DNA of 37,300 bases from Massilia atriviolacea (GTDB lineage Bacteria; Pseudomonadota; Gammaproteobacteria; Burkholderiales; Burkholderiaceae_D). The stretch covers positions 215,024-252,323 of the forward strand of contig NZ_RXLQ01000011.1 in assembly GCF_003953935.1 (NCBI RefSeq), read 5' to 3'. Each line of letters begins with the position of its first letter. Position 1 is the stretch's first letter. The notes beneath the pieces are model-generated. The model was not told where the DNA came from, searched no databases, and saw only the letters and a program-made list of their open reading frames with translations. Positions 17,781-25,675 of this stretch are shown here, one piece after another. Both the position numbers and the translations under genes were made by a program.

Positions 17781-18683
17781 TTACGCGGGGAACACGCCGG
17801 TCGACAGGTAGCGGTCGCCGCGGTCGCACACGATGAAGACGATGGTGGCGTTTTCCACGGTCTGCGAGATGCGCAGGGCGATCTCGCAGGCGCCGGCCGC
17901 CGAAATGCCGCAGAAGATGCCCTCTTCGGCCGCCATGCGGCGCGCCATCTGCTCGGCCGCCGCCTGGCTCACGCTCTCGACCTGGTCGACGCGCGCCTTG
18001 TCGAAGATCCTGGGCAGGTAGGCTTCGGGCCATTTGCGGATGCCGGGGATCTGCGAGCCGTCCTCGGGCTGGGCGCCGATGATCTGCACCGCCGGATTCT
18101 GCTCCTTGAGGTACTGCGACACGCCCATGATGGTGCCGGTGGTGCCCATGGCGCTGACGAAGTGGGTGATGCCGCCCCTGGTGTCGCGCCAGATCTCGGG
18201 ACCGGTCGACTCGTAGTGGGCGCGCGGATTGTCGGCGTTGCCGAACTGGTCGAGGATGATGCCCTTGCCGTCGCGCTGCAGCTGTTCCGCCATGTCGCGC
18301 GCGTATTCCATGCCGCCGGTCTTGGGCGTGAGGATGATCTGGGCGCCGTAGGCGGCCATGCTCTGGCGCCGCTCGATCGACAGGTACTCGGGCATCAGCA
18401 GCAGCATCTTGTAGCCGCGGATCGCCGCCGCCATCGCCAGCGCGATGCCGGTGTTGCCGCTGGTGGCCTCGATCAGGGTGTCGCCCGGCTTGATCTGGCC
18501 GCGCTCTTCGGCCCGGCGCAGCATCGACATGGCGGCGCGGTCCTTGACCGAGCCGGCCGGATTGTCGCCCTCCATCTTGCCGAGGATGATGTTATTGCGC
18601 GCGGCCGCGTCGGCGCCCGGCAGGCGCACCAGGCGCACCAGCGGGGTGTTGCCGATCGTATCTTCGATGGTCATGTAAGGCAT
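17781..18683 (-). CDS. cysM: Cysteine synthase B (O-acetylserine sulfhydrylase, CysM)
   Basis: 300 residues from ATG 18683 (MPYMTIEDTIGNTPLVRL), preceded by AAGAG at suitable distance. An upstream in-frame ATG adds an unconserved 11 residues. PLP-dependent fold type II enzyme: the Schiff-base Lys is Lys47 in GSVKDRA, the substrate loop is EATSGNTGIA, and the phosphate-binding loop is SAMGTTGTIMG. The Arg-containing region typical of CysM rather than CysK is present, and the short length (about 300) also fits CysM. It makes cysteine from O-acetylserine with sulfide or thiosulfate. It is divergent from the TrxR-like fusion gene; the intergenic region is 116 bases. Confidence 0.93.
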   Translation of the reverse strand: MPYMTIEDTIGNTPLVRLVRLPGADAAARNNIILGKMEGDNPAGSVKDRAAMSMLRRAEERGQIKPGDTLIEATSGNTGIALAMAAAIRGYKMLLLMPEYLSIERRQSMAAYGAQIILTPKTGGMEYARDMAEQLQRDGKGIILDQFGNADNPRAHYESTGPEIWRDTRGGITHFVSAMGTTGTIMGVSQYLKEQNPAVQIIGAQPEDGSQIPGIRKWPEAYLPRIFDKARVDQVESVSQAAAEQMARRMAAEEGIFCGISAAGACEIALRISQTVENATIVFIVCDRGDRYLSTGVFPA

Positions 18684-18799
18684 GGGTTGCTCTTTGCAGT
18701 TCGACAAAACACCCATTCTAATCCACGATGCCGTGGTCCGTATGAGACAGGCCAGCTTGCTGCTAGACTGAAGGCTGTTCCCTCACCGAGCCGACGCAC

Positions 18800-20539
18800 A
18801 TGAGCACCCTGCCCGCCCCCGACTTCATTCCCGACAACAGCATCCAGGAGCGCGCCCAGAGCCAGCTGAGCAAGTACGAAACGCGCCGCGACCAGATGTT
18901 CCCGGTCCTCACCAGCGCCGAAATCGCGCGCCTGCGCCGCTTCGGCAGCGCCGGGCACTGGAACGACGGCGAGGCCATCTTCGAGGCCGGCGGCGGCAAT
19001 CCCGGCATGATGATCGTGCTCTCCGGCCAGGTGCGCATCAGCCAGTGCGACGGCATGGGCAACAGCCACACCATCGTCGAACACGGCCCCGGCCACTTCA
19101 CGGCGGACGTGGGGCAATTGTCGGGCAGTCCGGCGCTGGTCAGCGCGCACGCGGCCGGCACGGTCGAAGCGCTGATCGTCACGCCCGAAGCGCTGCGCGC
19201 GCTGGTGGTGGCCGAGGCCGAACTGGGCGAGCGCATCATGCGCGCCCTGATCCTGCGCCGCGTGGGGCTGATCGAAGCGGGCACCAGCGCGCCGGTGCTG
19301 GTCGGCCCGCCCGGCAGCGCCGACCTGTTCCGCCTGCAGACCTTCTTGACCAGCAACGGCCATCCGCACATGGTGCTCGACCCGGCCACCAGCCAGAACG
19401 CCGAAGCGCTGATCCGCATGTACCGGCCCGCCCCGCACGAGCTGCCGCTGGTGGTGTGCCCGGACGGCGTGGTCAAGAAGAATCCGAGCCTGGCCGAACT
19501 GGGCTACTGCCTCGGCCTGCTGCCCGACCTCGATCCCGACAAGGTGTACGACGTGCTGGTGGTCGGCGCCGGGCCGTCCGGCCTGGCGACGGCGGTGTAT
19601 GCGGCCTCGGAAGGCCTGTCGGTGCTGGTGCTGGAAAACCGCGCCTTCGGCGGCCAGGCCGGCGCCAGTGCGCGCATCGAAAACTACCTCGGTTTTCCGA
19701 CCGGGATTTCGGGACGCGCGCTGGCCGGGCGCGCCTTCGTGCAATCGCAGAAGTTCGGCGCGCAGGTGGCGATTCCGGCGGCGGCCGACAAGCTGCTGTG
19801 CGACCGCTATCCGCTGCGCCTGTCGCTGGCCGATGGCGGCCAGGTGCAGGCGCGCGCCGTGGTGCTGGCCTGCGGGGCCCGCTACCGCAAGCCGGACCTG
19901 GCCGACCTGGCGGCGTACGAAGGCTGCGGCGTGTACTACTGGGCCTCGCCGCTGGAAGGCCGCCAGTGCCAGGGCGAGGACGTGGTGCTGGTCGGCGGCG
20001 GCAATTCGGCCGGGCAGGCCGCCGTGTTCCTGTCCGGGCATGCGAAGACGGTGCACATGCTCATTCGCGGCAGCGGCCTGGCGGCCAGCATGTCGAGCTA
20101 CCTGATCGAACGGATCGCGGCGACGCCCAACATCGTGCTGCACACGCATACCAGGCTGACCAGGCTGGAAGGCGACGGCCAGCGCCTGAGCGGCGTGCGC
20201 TGGCAGCACCGCGACGAGCAGGAACAAAGCCATGCGGTGCGCAGCGTGTTCCTGTTCGTGGGGGCCGACCCGAATTCGGGCTGGCTGGCCGATTGCGGCG
20301 TGCAGGTCGACAAGGCCGGCTTCGTGATGACCGGGACCGATGTCATGATGGCGCGCTGCCGCGTGACCGGGCAGATGCTCAACCCGGACGGCTCGCTGCA
20401 CGGACAGCTCGAGACCACCGTGCCGGGGGTCTTCGCGATCGGCGATGTGCGCGCCGGCTCGACCAAGCGGGTCGCCGCGGCCGTCGGCGAAGGCGCGGCG
20501 GTGGTGGCGCAGCTGCACGCCTACCTGGCGCTGAAGTAA
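18800..20539 (+). CDS. Cyclic nucleotide-binding domain fused to thioredoxin reductase-like FAD oxidoreductase, redox CxxC absent
   Basis: 579 residues in three parts. Residues 30-155 are a CRP-like cNMP-binding fold (FGSAGHWNDGEAIFEAGGGNPGMMIVLSGQVR). Residues 165-240 resemble a thioredoxin/glutaredoxin-like domain but contain no CxxC at the usual site. Residues 248-579 are TrxR-like, with the FAD site GAGPSG (256-261), FGGQAGAS, the NADPH-binding GGGNSAG (399-405) and the FAD-contacting GDVR (548-551). The TrxR disulfide motif (normally CATC) is replaced by a YYWASPLEG segment near 379-387, so classical thioredoxin reduction is unlikely unless other cysteines serve. It may be a cNMP- or ligand-gated NAD(P)H oxidoreductase. 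ATG 18800 is the first in frame; no strong ribosome site. Confidence 0.85.
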   Translation: MSTLPAPDFIPDNSIQERAQSQLSKYETRRDQMFPVLTSAEIARLRRFGSAGHWNDGEAIFEAGGGNPGMMIVLSGQVRISQCDGMGNSHTIVEHGPGHFTADVGQLSGSPALVSAHAAGTVEALIVTPEALRALVVAEAELGERIMRALILRRVGLIEAGTSAPVLVGPPGSADLFRLQTFLTSNGHPHMVLDPATSQNAEALIRMYRPAPHELPLVVCPDGVVKKNPSLAELGYCLGLLPDLDPDKVYDVLVVGAGPSGLATAVYAASEGLSVLVLENRAFGGQAGASARIENYLGFPTGISGRALAGRAFVQSQKFGAQVAIPAAADKLLCDRYPLRLSLADGGQVQARAVVLACGARYRKPDLADLAAYEGCGVYYWASPLEGRQCQGEDVVLVGGGNSAGQAAVFLSGHAKTVHMLIRGSGLAASMSSYLIERIAATPNIVLHTHTRLTRLEGDGQRLSGVRWQHRDEQEQSHAVRSVFLFVGADPNSGWLADCGVQVDKAGFVMTGTDVMMARCRVTGQMLNPDGSLHGQLETTVPGVFAIGDVRAGSTKRVAAAVGEGAAVVAQLHAYLALK

Positions 20540-20560
20540 GGCAGGCGCGAACGGCGCTCC

Positions 20561-20889
20561 TTATCTGAGCGGCGTAGGATAGGTCGCCACGCTCGCATTG
20601 CCGTCCTTGTCGACCGCCTGCACGCCGAAGAAGTAGTTATCCTTCGACAGCTTGACGGTCGCCTCGGTCACATTGCCCACATACAGGGAGCCCTGCCACT
20701 GGGCGGCGGTGGTGTCGCGCCAGACGATGCGGTAGCCTGCCAGGTCAGGCTCGCCGTTGGCCTGCCACACCAGCGAAGAATCGTTCTCCAGCTTTGCGGT
20801 GCGCATCTGCACTTTCTGCGGCGCGGCCGGCGCCAGCGACAAGGTGGCCAGGGCCGCCGCATTGACCCGCGTCACGCGCGCGATGTGTT
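20561..20889 (-). pseudogene. Displaced C-terminal FnIII-like domain of the M28 peptidase (other frame)
   Basis: In the frame one base off from the peptidase, sequence continues as HIARVTRVNAAALATLSLA and then a beta-sandwich resembling fibronectin type III (SLVWQANGEPDLAGYRIVWR, then YFFGVQAVDKDGNASVA), ending at TAA 20561-20563. No start codon or ribosome site serves this piece alone, so it is the tail of the upstream gene separated by a one-base change around 20884-20892. It may be a genuine frameshift mutation, an assembly or sequencing error, or a programmed -1 shift. Confidence 0.75.
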
Positions 20890-21945
20890 GTAGTCGTTGA
20901 ACTCGGGCAGGTCGCCATACTGCATCGTTCCTTCCTTGCGCACGTTCTGGTGCTGGTGCGCGAAGTCTTCGTTCGGCTCGGTGAAGCGCAGCGCCGGATA
21001 ACCGCGTTCCAGGAAGGGCATATGGTCGCCTCCGCGCAGGTAGCGGTCGCGCCGCTGGATCACGTTGACCGTAAAGCCGGGCACGTAGCGCTCCCCCACT
21101 TCCTTGACGTGGCGCGCCAGCTGGCGCGAGGTCGAATCGTTTTCGCCGCCGGTCGCCAGCAGGGCGCGGTTCGATTCGCTGTTTTCTTTCGTCGCCGGGA
21201 TCGATTCGGCGAACAGGCGCACCTGCCTGTCGTCGACGCGGCCATCCTCGGCGCGCGAGCTGCCGATGATATCGTTGGTGAACATGCCCTGCAGGTTCAG
21301 GTTCTTCAGCCTGGCCTGTTCGGCCCAATGCGCCGCGCCCAGCAGGCCCTGCTCCTCGGCCGCCACCGCCATGAAGACGATGGTCGCGTCGAACTGGTGG
21401 CGCGCCATCACGCACGCCATTTCCATCACGGCGGCGGTGCCGGACGCGTCGTCGTTGGCGCCGGGCGCGTCGCCGCTGGCATCCATGACGTCGGTGTTGC
21501 GCGAGTCGTAATGGCCGCTGACGACGTAGATGCGGTCTTTCGATGCGGCCTGGGTGCCGGGCAGGGTCGCCACCACGTTGACGATCTCGGTCGGGCGCGA
21601 AATGCGCGCCGATACCGGCGCCACATGGCTGTCGAAGCTCACCTGCAGGCGCCCGCCGGCGGCGGCGCCGCAGCGTTCCAGTTCGGCCTTGATCCAGCGC
21701 CGCGCGGCGCCGATGCCGACCGTCTCCGACACCGTGTCCGACATGGTGTGGCGCGTCTTGAAGCCGACCAGCTTGCGCACGTGCGCCTCGATGCGCTGCG
21801 GCGAAATGTCGCCGACGATCTTGTCGACCTGGGCCTGGCGGCGCGCAAGGTCGGGGCTGGCGGGAGCGGAAGCGGCGGCGCAGGCGCCGGCAGCGGCGGC
21901 GATCAGGGTGGCCAGCAGGGGTTTGGTGAAGGGGACAGATGCCAT
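20872..21945 (-). CDS. M28-family zinc metallopeptidase, exported (frameshifted near its C-terminus)
   Basis: 357 residues in this frame. Start ATG 21945 follows an AGGACC-type site and opens a signal peptide (MASVPFTKPLLATLIAAAAGACAAAS); the Cys is not in a canonical lipobox. The di-zinc site of M28 aminopeptidases is complete: His145 (SGHYDSR), bridging Asp165 (GANDDASG), general base Glu197 and ligand Glu198 (AEEQG), Asp225 (FTNDIIG), and His in GGDHMPF near 317. So the catalytic domain is intact. The reading frame ends abruptly (FNDYNTSRA) where homologues continue into a C-terminal domain, and the rest of that domain is visible in the other frame (20561-20889). The protein may still be active if made. 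Confidence 0.82.
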   Translation of the reverse strand: MASVPFTKPLLATLIAAAAGACAAASAPASPDLARRQAQVDKIVGDISPQRIEAHVRKLVGFKTRHTMSDTVSETVGIGAARRWIKAELERCGAAAGGRLQVSFDSHVAPVSARISRPTEIVNVVATLPGTQAASKDRIYVVSGHYDSRNTDVMDASGDAPGANDDASGTAAVMEMACVMARHQFDATIVFMAVAAEEQGLLGAAHWAEQARLKNLNLQGMFTNDIIGSSRAEDGRVDDRQVRLFAESIPATKENSESNRALLATGGENDSTSRQLARHVKEVGERYVPGFTVNVIQRRDRYLRGGDHMPFLERGYPALRFTEPNEDFAHQHQNVRKEGTMQYGDLPEFNDYNTSRA

Positions 21946-22053
21946 GGGAGGTCCTTTGCGACGGGCGACAGTGAAATGAGCGGCCTTATCTTCTCACGAG
22001 CCGCAGCGCACAAGAGCGTCCATACAGCGAAAAAAACCGGTGCGCGCGCATGA

Positions 22054-22083
22054 AAAAACCCGCAGCGTCGGCGGCGGGTTTTT
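22054..22083. terminator. Intrinsic terminator downstream of the ComEA-like gene
   Basis: A perfect 10-bp stem (AAAAACCCGC at 22054-22063, complement at 22074-22083) with a 10-base loop and T-runs on both strands. It lies just after the minus-strand ComEA-like gene and before the M28 gene, so it should end comEA-like transcription. Confidence 0.85.
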
Positions 22084-22101
22084 GGGCCGGAACCACGGCG
22101 C

Positions 22102-22464
22102 TTACATCTTCGATGGCGGCTGCGCCGGTTTGACGGCCGCTGCCGGCTTGGCGGCCGGCGCGGCCCTGGCCGCAGTTGCCGGTGCGGCCCCATCGAAGGG
22201 CTTGCCCGCTACCTGCAGCCCGGCTTGCGACAGCTTGACGGCGCGCTTGTCGCCCACGCCCTTGACGCGCCTGGAAAAGTCGGCCCAGTCCTTGAATTCG
22301 CCGCCCTTGGTGCGTTCCTCCAGGATCATTTTGGAGGTGGAAGGGCCGATGCCCTTGACGCTGTCCAGTGCGGCAGCGTCCGCCTTGTTCACGTCGACCT
22401 GGGCAAACGCCATGCTCATTGCGGCCACCAGGGTGGCGGCGGCCATCATCAATTGTCGGATCAT
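22102..22464 (-). CDS. ComEA-like helix-hairpin-helix DNA-binding protein
   Basis: 120 residues. Start ATG 22464 follows AAGGAG with good spacing; the longer upstream frame is not conserved-looking. A signal peptide (MIRQLMMAAATLVAAMSMAFA) is followed by the ComEA HhH pair (VDVNKADAAALDSVKGIGPSTS and FSRRVKGVGDKRAVKLSQAGL). The family binds incoming double-stranded DNA in the periplasm during natural transformation. The tail (about 85-120) is an Ala/Pro/Lys-rich extension that could give extra DNA or envelope contact. No other competence gene is in the window. Confidence 0.88.
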   Translation of the reverse strand: MIRQLMMAAATLVAAMSMAFAQVDVNKADAAALDSVKGIGPSTSKMILEERTKGGEFKDWADFSRRVKGVGDKRAVKLSQAGLQVAGKPFDGAAPATAARAAPAAKPAAAVKPAQPPSKM

Positions 22465-22600
22465 CTTGTGTCTCCTTCGGATTAGAGGGACGCGATTGCG
22501 GCCCCGACAAATCAACGGATGACCCGGCACAATGTTGACCGCGCCGATTGAGCGTTATCAGAACGGCAAAACGCCAATCGTGTAGGCAGGCTCGGCTGTT

Positions 22601-23584
22601 TTACCGGCCGAACAGTTCTTCGCGCGTCACGGTCGCCGTGCCGAGCTTGCCGACGACGATGCCGCCGGCGCGGTTGGCGGTCATGATGGCGTCGGCCATC
22701 GGCATGCCGGCGCCGAGCATCGAGGCCATGGTGGCGATCACCGTGTCGCCGGCGCCGGAGACGTCGAACACTTCGCGCGCGTCGGCGTGCATGTGCAGCA
22801 CTTCATGTTCGGTGTACAGGCTCATGCCCTCTTCCGAGCGCGTGAGCAGCAAGGCGTCGAGGCGCAGTTCGGCGCGCAGGGCCTGGGCCTTGGCGGTTAG
22901 CTGTGCTTCGGTCGACCAGCTGCCGGCGATGCGGCGGAATTCCGACTTGTTGGGCGTGAGCACGGTGGCGCCGGCGTAGCGCGAAAAATCGTCGCCCTTG
23001 GGATCGACCATGACGATCTTGCCGGCCGCGCGGCCCGCCGCGACCATCTGCGCCACATTCACCAGGCTGCCCTTGTTGTAGTCGGACAGGATCACCACGT
23101 CGTAATCGGGCAGCAGCGCGTTGAACTGGGTGAGCTTGTCGCGCAGGACCGTGTCGGTCGGCGCGTCTTCGAAGTCGATGCGCAGCAGCTGCTGCTGGCG
23201 GCCGATCACGCGCAGCTTGATGATGGTCGAAATGGCCGCGTCGCGCTGCAGGTAGCTGTCGATGCGCGACTCGGCCAGCAGCTGCGCCACCTGCTCGCCC
23301 GCTTCGTCGGCGCCGACCACGCCCAGCAGGCCGCAGCGCGCGCCCAGGGCGGCCGCGTTGCGCGCCACGTTGGCGGCGCCGCCCAGGCGCTCTTCGCGCT
23401 TCTCGATGCGCACGATCGGCACCGGCGCTTCGGGCGAAATGCGGCTGACGTCGCCGAACCAGTAACGGTCCAGCATCACGTCGCCGACGACCAGGATGCG
23501 CACCGCGCCCAGGTCGGGCGCGGCAATGAGGGGATGGCTGTCGGCGCCAGTCAGGCGCGCGGGAGTGGTGGCGAGATCGGTCAT
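22601..23584 (-). CDS. rfaE1: D-glycero-beta-D-manno-heptose-7-phosphate kinase (RfaE domain I)
   Basis: 327 residues; only the kinase half of HldE is present, as is usual in betaproteobacteria where the two activities are split. PfkB/ribokinase fold: ILVVGDVMLDRYW near residue 30, GGAANVARNAAALG as the sugar-binding motif, and DVSGAGDTV with the catalytic Asp near 272. It phosphorylates heptose-7-P at O1 in the ADP-heptose pathway for LPS inner core. Start ATG 23584 is preceded by AGGAACCG. It lies 15 bases after lapB on the same strand, consistent with an LPS-assembly operon. The usual partner hldD is not seen next to it. Confidence 0.93.
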   Translation of the reverse strand: MTDLATTPARLTGADSHPLIAAPDLGAVRILVVGDVMLDRYWFGDVSRISPEAPVPIVRIEKREERLGGAANVARNAAALGARCGLLGVVGADEAGEQVAQLLAESRIDSYLQRDAAISTIIKLRVIGRQQQLLRIDFEDAPTDTVLRDKLTQFNALLPDYDVVILSDYNKGSLVNVAQMVAAGRAAGKIVMVDPKGDDFSRYAGATVLTPNKSEFRRIAGSWSTEAQLTAKAQALRAELRLDALLLTRSEEGMSLYTEHEVLHMHADAREVFDVSGAGDTVIATMASMLGAGMPMADAIMTANRAGGIVVGKLGTATVTREELFGR

Positions 23585-23599
23585 CGGTTCCTGATACGC

Positions 23600-24775
23600 T
23601 TAATTCATGACATTGAGTTCTTCGGTGCGGCGCGGCGGGTAGGTCTCCCAGCGGCTGCATCCCGGGCACTGCCAGTAGAACTGGCGCGCCTTGAAGCCGC
23701 AGTGGCTGCACTGGTAGCGCGCCAGCTTCTGGGTGTAGCCGCGCACCAGGTTCTTCACCATCGACAGCTCGTCCCAGACATCGGCCGGGGCGTCCATCAG
23801 GCGCGCTTCGAGCAGCTTGTCGAGTCCCAGCAGGGTCGGATTGCGGCGCAGTTCCTCGATCATCAGCTGCTTGGCCGCGTCCACCCCATCGAGTTCGATG
23901 ACAGCCTTGAACACCACTTCGATCAGGTCGATCGAGGACGCTTCGGCCAGGTAGGAGCGCAGCAGGTTGACGCCTTCCTGCGGGCGGCCGACCTTGCGGT
24001 AGCCGTCCATCAGGCGCTGCGCCACCAGGGCCACGTGCGGCACGCTTTGCTGTTCGACGCGGCGCCAGGTCACCAGCGCGCCTTCGACATCGTCCTTGAC
24101 CAGCTGGGCGTCGCCGGTCAGGAGCGTCGCGCGCACGTTCTTGCGGTCGGCGTGCAGGGCCTTGTCGAGCAAGGCCAGGGCATCGTCGGTGTGCATGTGG
24201 ACCAGGGCATCCTGGGCCAGCTCGCAGTAGAACTGGGCGATTTCCTTCTGGCGCGCGCCGGCGCCCGATTCCTGCAGGCCGAGGGCGGCTTCGATCGCGC
24301 GCGGCCATTCCTTTTCGCGCTGGTAGATTTCGAGCAGGGCGCGGCGGGCCTGGGCGCCGTAGGGCGTATCGAGCAGGAGGTTGAAGGTTTCCTCGGCGCG
24401 GTCGAGCAGGCCGGCCTTGAGATAGTCCATGCCCAGTTCGTACTGGCCGTGGGCCTTCTCGTCGGCCGGCAGGTCGGGGCGCGAGAGCAGGTTCTGGTGG
24501 ACGCGGATGGCGCGTTCGATTTCGCCGCGGCGGCGGAACAGGTTGCCGAGGGCGAAGTGCATCTCGACCGTTTCGGGATCGAGCTTGACGATGTCGATGA
24601 AGGCGTCGATGGCCTTGTCGGGCTGCTCGTTGAGCAGGAAGTTCAGGCCGCGAAAATACCCGCGCGGCAAGGTGCGCGATTCGGAGAGCAGCTGCTTGAT
24701 GTCGACGCGCGCGGCGATCCATCCCAGGGCGAAAAACAGTGGGATGCCAAGCAACATCCAGATTTCAAATTCCAT
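23600..24775 (-). CDS. lapB: LapB (YciM), LPS assembly regulatory TPR protein
   Basis: 391 residues, close to the family length (389 in E. coli). An N-terminal membrane helix (MEFEIWMLLGIPLFFALGWIAA) is followed by about nine TPR repeats. The C-terminal rubredoxin-like metal-binding knuckle has two Cys-x2-Cys pairs (YQCSHCGF and WQCPGCSRW). In E. coli LapB controls LpxC degradation by FtsH and coordinates LPS synthesis with transport. It is flanked by lapA and rfaE1, both envelope/LPS genes, the typical order. Start ATG 24775 opens the membrane helix directly. Confidence 0.95.
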   Translation of the reverse strand: MEFEIWMLLGIPLFFALGWIAARVDIKQLLSESRTLPRGYFRGLNFLLNEQPDKAIDAFIDIVKLDPETVEMHFALGNLFRRRGEIERAIRVHQNLLSRPDLPADEKAHGQYELGMDYLKAGLLDRAEETFNLLLDTPYGAQARRALLEIYQREKEWPRAIEAALGLQESGAGARQKEIAQFYCELAQDALVHMHTDDALALLDKALHADRKNVRATLLTGDAQLVKDDVEGALVTWRRVEQQSVPHVALVAQRLMDGYRKVGRPQEGVNLLRSYLAEASSIDLIEVVFKAVIELDGVDAAKQLMIEELRRNPTLLGLDKLLEARLMDAPADVWDELSMVKNLVRGYTQKLARYQCSHCGFKARQFYWQCPGCSRWETYPPRRTEELNVMN

Positions 24776-24826
24776 GCGATTCTTTTTGTTGGTTTTTCAG
24801 ATCGTGAGTGCCGGCGTATGGCCGGG

Positions 24827-25132
24827 TTATTGCTGCGTACTGACGCTGTCCGGCTGCGGCTGGGCAACATTGGTGCGCGCCACGGTTTGCAGGGCGACGA
24901 TGGTGTTCTTGTGTTTCGACGTTTCGCGGCGGTGGCGGAACACGGTGGGCGTGACGGCCAGGATGCCGAGGGCGGCGCCGGCGACGAAAAAGCCCAGCAG
25001 CATCAGCACCAGGGGGCCGCGCAGTTCGTAATTGAGGAAAAAGTGCAGGTCGACTTCCTGCGTGTTCTTCAGGGCGAAGCCGAAAAACAGGATAAACAGA
25101 ATAAATCCAACGATGGTGGATACAAATTTCAT
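24827..25132 (-). CDS. lapA: LapA-family small inner membrane protein
   Basis: 101 residues with two transmembrane helices (about 5-22 and 42-62) and a short hydrophilic tail; MKFVSTIVGFILFILFFGFALKN is the usual LapA (DUF1049) start, including the conserved Asn in the N-terminal segment. It is cotranscribed with lapB, 51 bases upstream. In E. coli LapA interacts with LapB in the LPS assembly complex. Downstream of ihfB on the same strand, it is separated by a terminator and a short intergenic palindrome. Confidence 0.92.
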   Translation of the reverse strand: MKFVSTIVGFILFILFFGFALKNTQEVDLHFFLNYELRGPLVLMLLGFFVAGAALGILAVTPTVFRHRRETSKHKNTIVALQTVARTNVAQPQPDSVSTQQ

Positions 25133-25225
25133 CAGCCAGGTCCAGTCTGAAAAGGTCGCAAGTGTCGCATATTACACCAAAACAAAGGGCGGCCGGGGAG
25201 CGGGTAAGCGGCTCGACCAACTCGG

Positions 25226-25245
25226 GTTCCCGCCTGCGCGGGAAC
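25226..25245. repeat. REP-like palindrome
   Basis: GTTCCCGC at 25226-25233 and GCGGGAAC at 25238-25245 form a perfect 8-bp stem with a CTGC loop in the lapA/ihfB gap. It resembles the dispersed GC-rich palindromes of many betaproteobacteria. Only one copy is visible in this window. Confidence 0.55.
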
Positions 25246-25303
25246 GGCGGCGTTGAGGTCGACGGCCGGAAGATTCACCTCAGGCGCAAGGACATGACGG
25301 GCG

Positions 25304-25331
25304 AAAAAAAACGGCATCCAAGGATGCCGTT
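25304..25331 (-). terminator. Intrinsic terminator of the rpsA-ihfB transcript
   Basis: AACGGCATCC (25310-25319) and GGATGCCGTT (25322-25331) pair perfectly over 10 bp with a two-base apex. On the minus strand the stem is followed by a run of eight T. It lies 21 bases after the ihfB stop. Confidence 0.9.
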
Positions 25332-25351
25332 CTTCTGTGTCGACAAACGAC

Positions 25352-25657
25352 TCAGTCTTCAATAATCGGCTGCCCGACCATCGCATCTACCCGTTCGCGC
25401 AATTGCTTGCCCGGCTTGAAGTGCGGCACCCGTTTTTCGGGCACCATCACCTTGTCGCCGGACTTGGGATTGCGTCCGATGCGCGGCGGCCGGCTGTTCA
25501 GGGCAAAACTGCCGAAACCACGGATCTCGATGCGCTGACCGGTCGCCAAGGCGTTGGTCATGGCATCGAGGATGGTCTTGACAGCGTACTCCGCATCCTT
25601 GGCCACCAGCTGAGAATAGCGCTCAGCCAGGCGGTTAATCAACTCGGACTTCGTCAT
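25352..25657 (-). CDS. ihfB: Integration host factor subunit beta
   Basis: 101 residues, the usual IHF-beta length being 94-107. It begins [17 protein letters not shown] and carries the DNABII signature ([34 protein letters not shown]). The beta-arm Pro is in the NPKSG segment. It partners with IHF-alpha to bend DNA in replication, recombination and sigma-54 promoters. It lies 18 bases after rpsA on the same strand, the classical rpsA-ihfB order, and is followed by a strong terminator. Confidence 0.97.
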   Translation of the reverse strand: MTKSELINRLAERYSQLVAKDAEYAVKTILDAMTNALATGQRIEIRGFGSFALNSRPPRIGRNPKSGDKVMVPEKRVPHFKPGKQLRERVDAMVGQPIIED

Positions 25658-25675
25658 CTGTCGATTCCGAGTGTC

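Noticed and set aside
18671-20518. 615-codon open frame on the minus strand
   Set aside because: Antisense to the cNMP-TrxR fusion, which has clear motifs.
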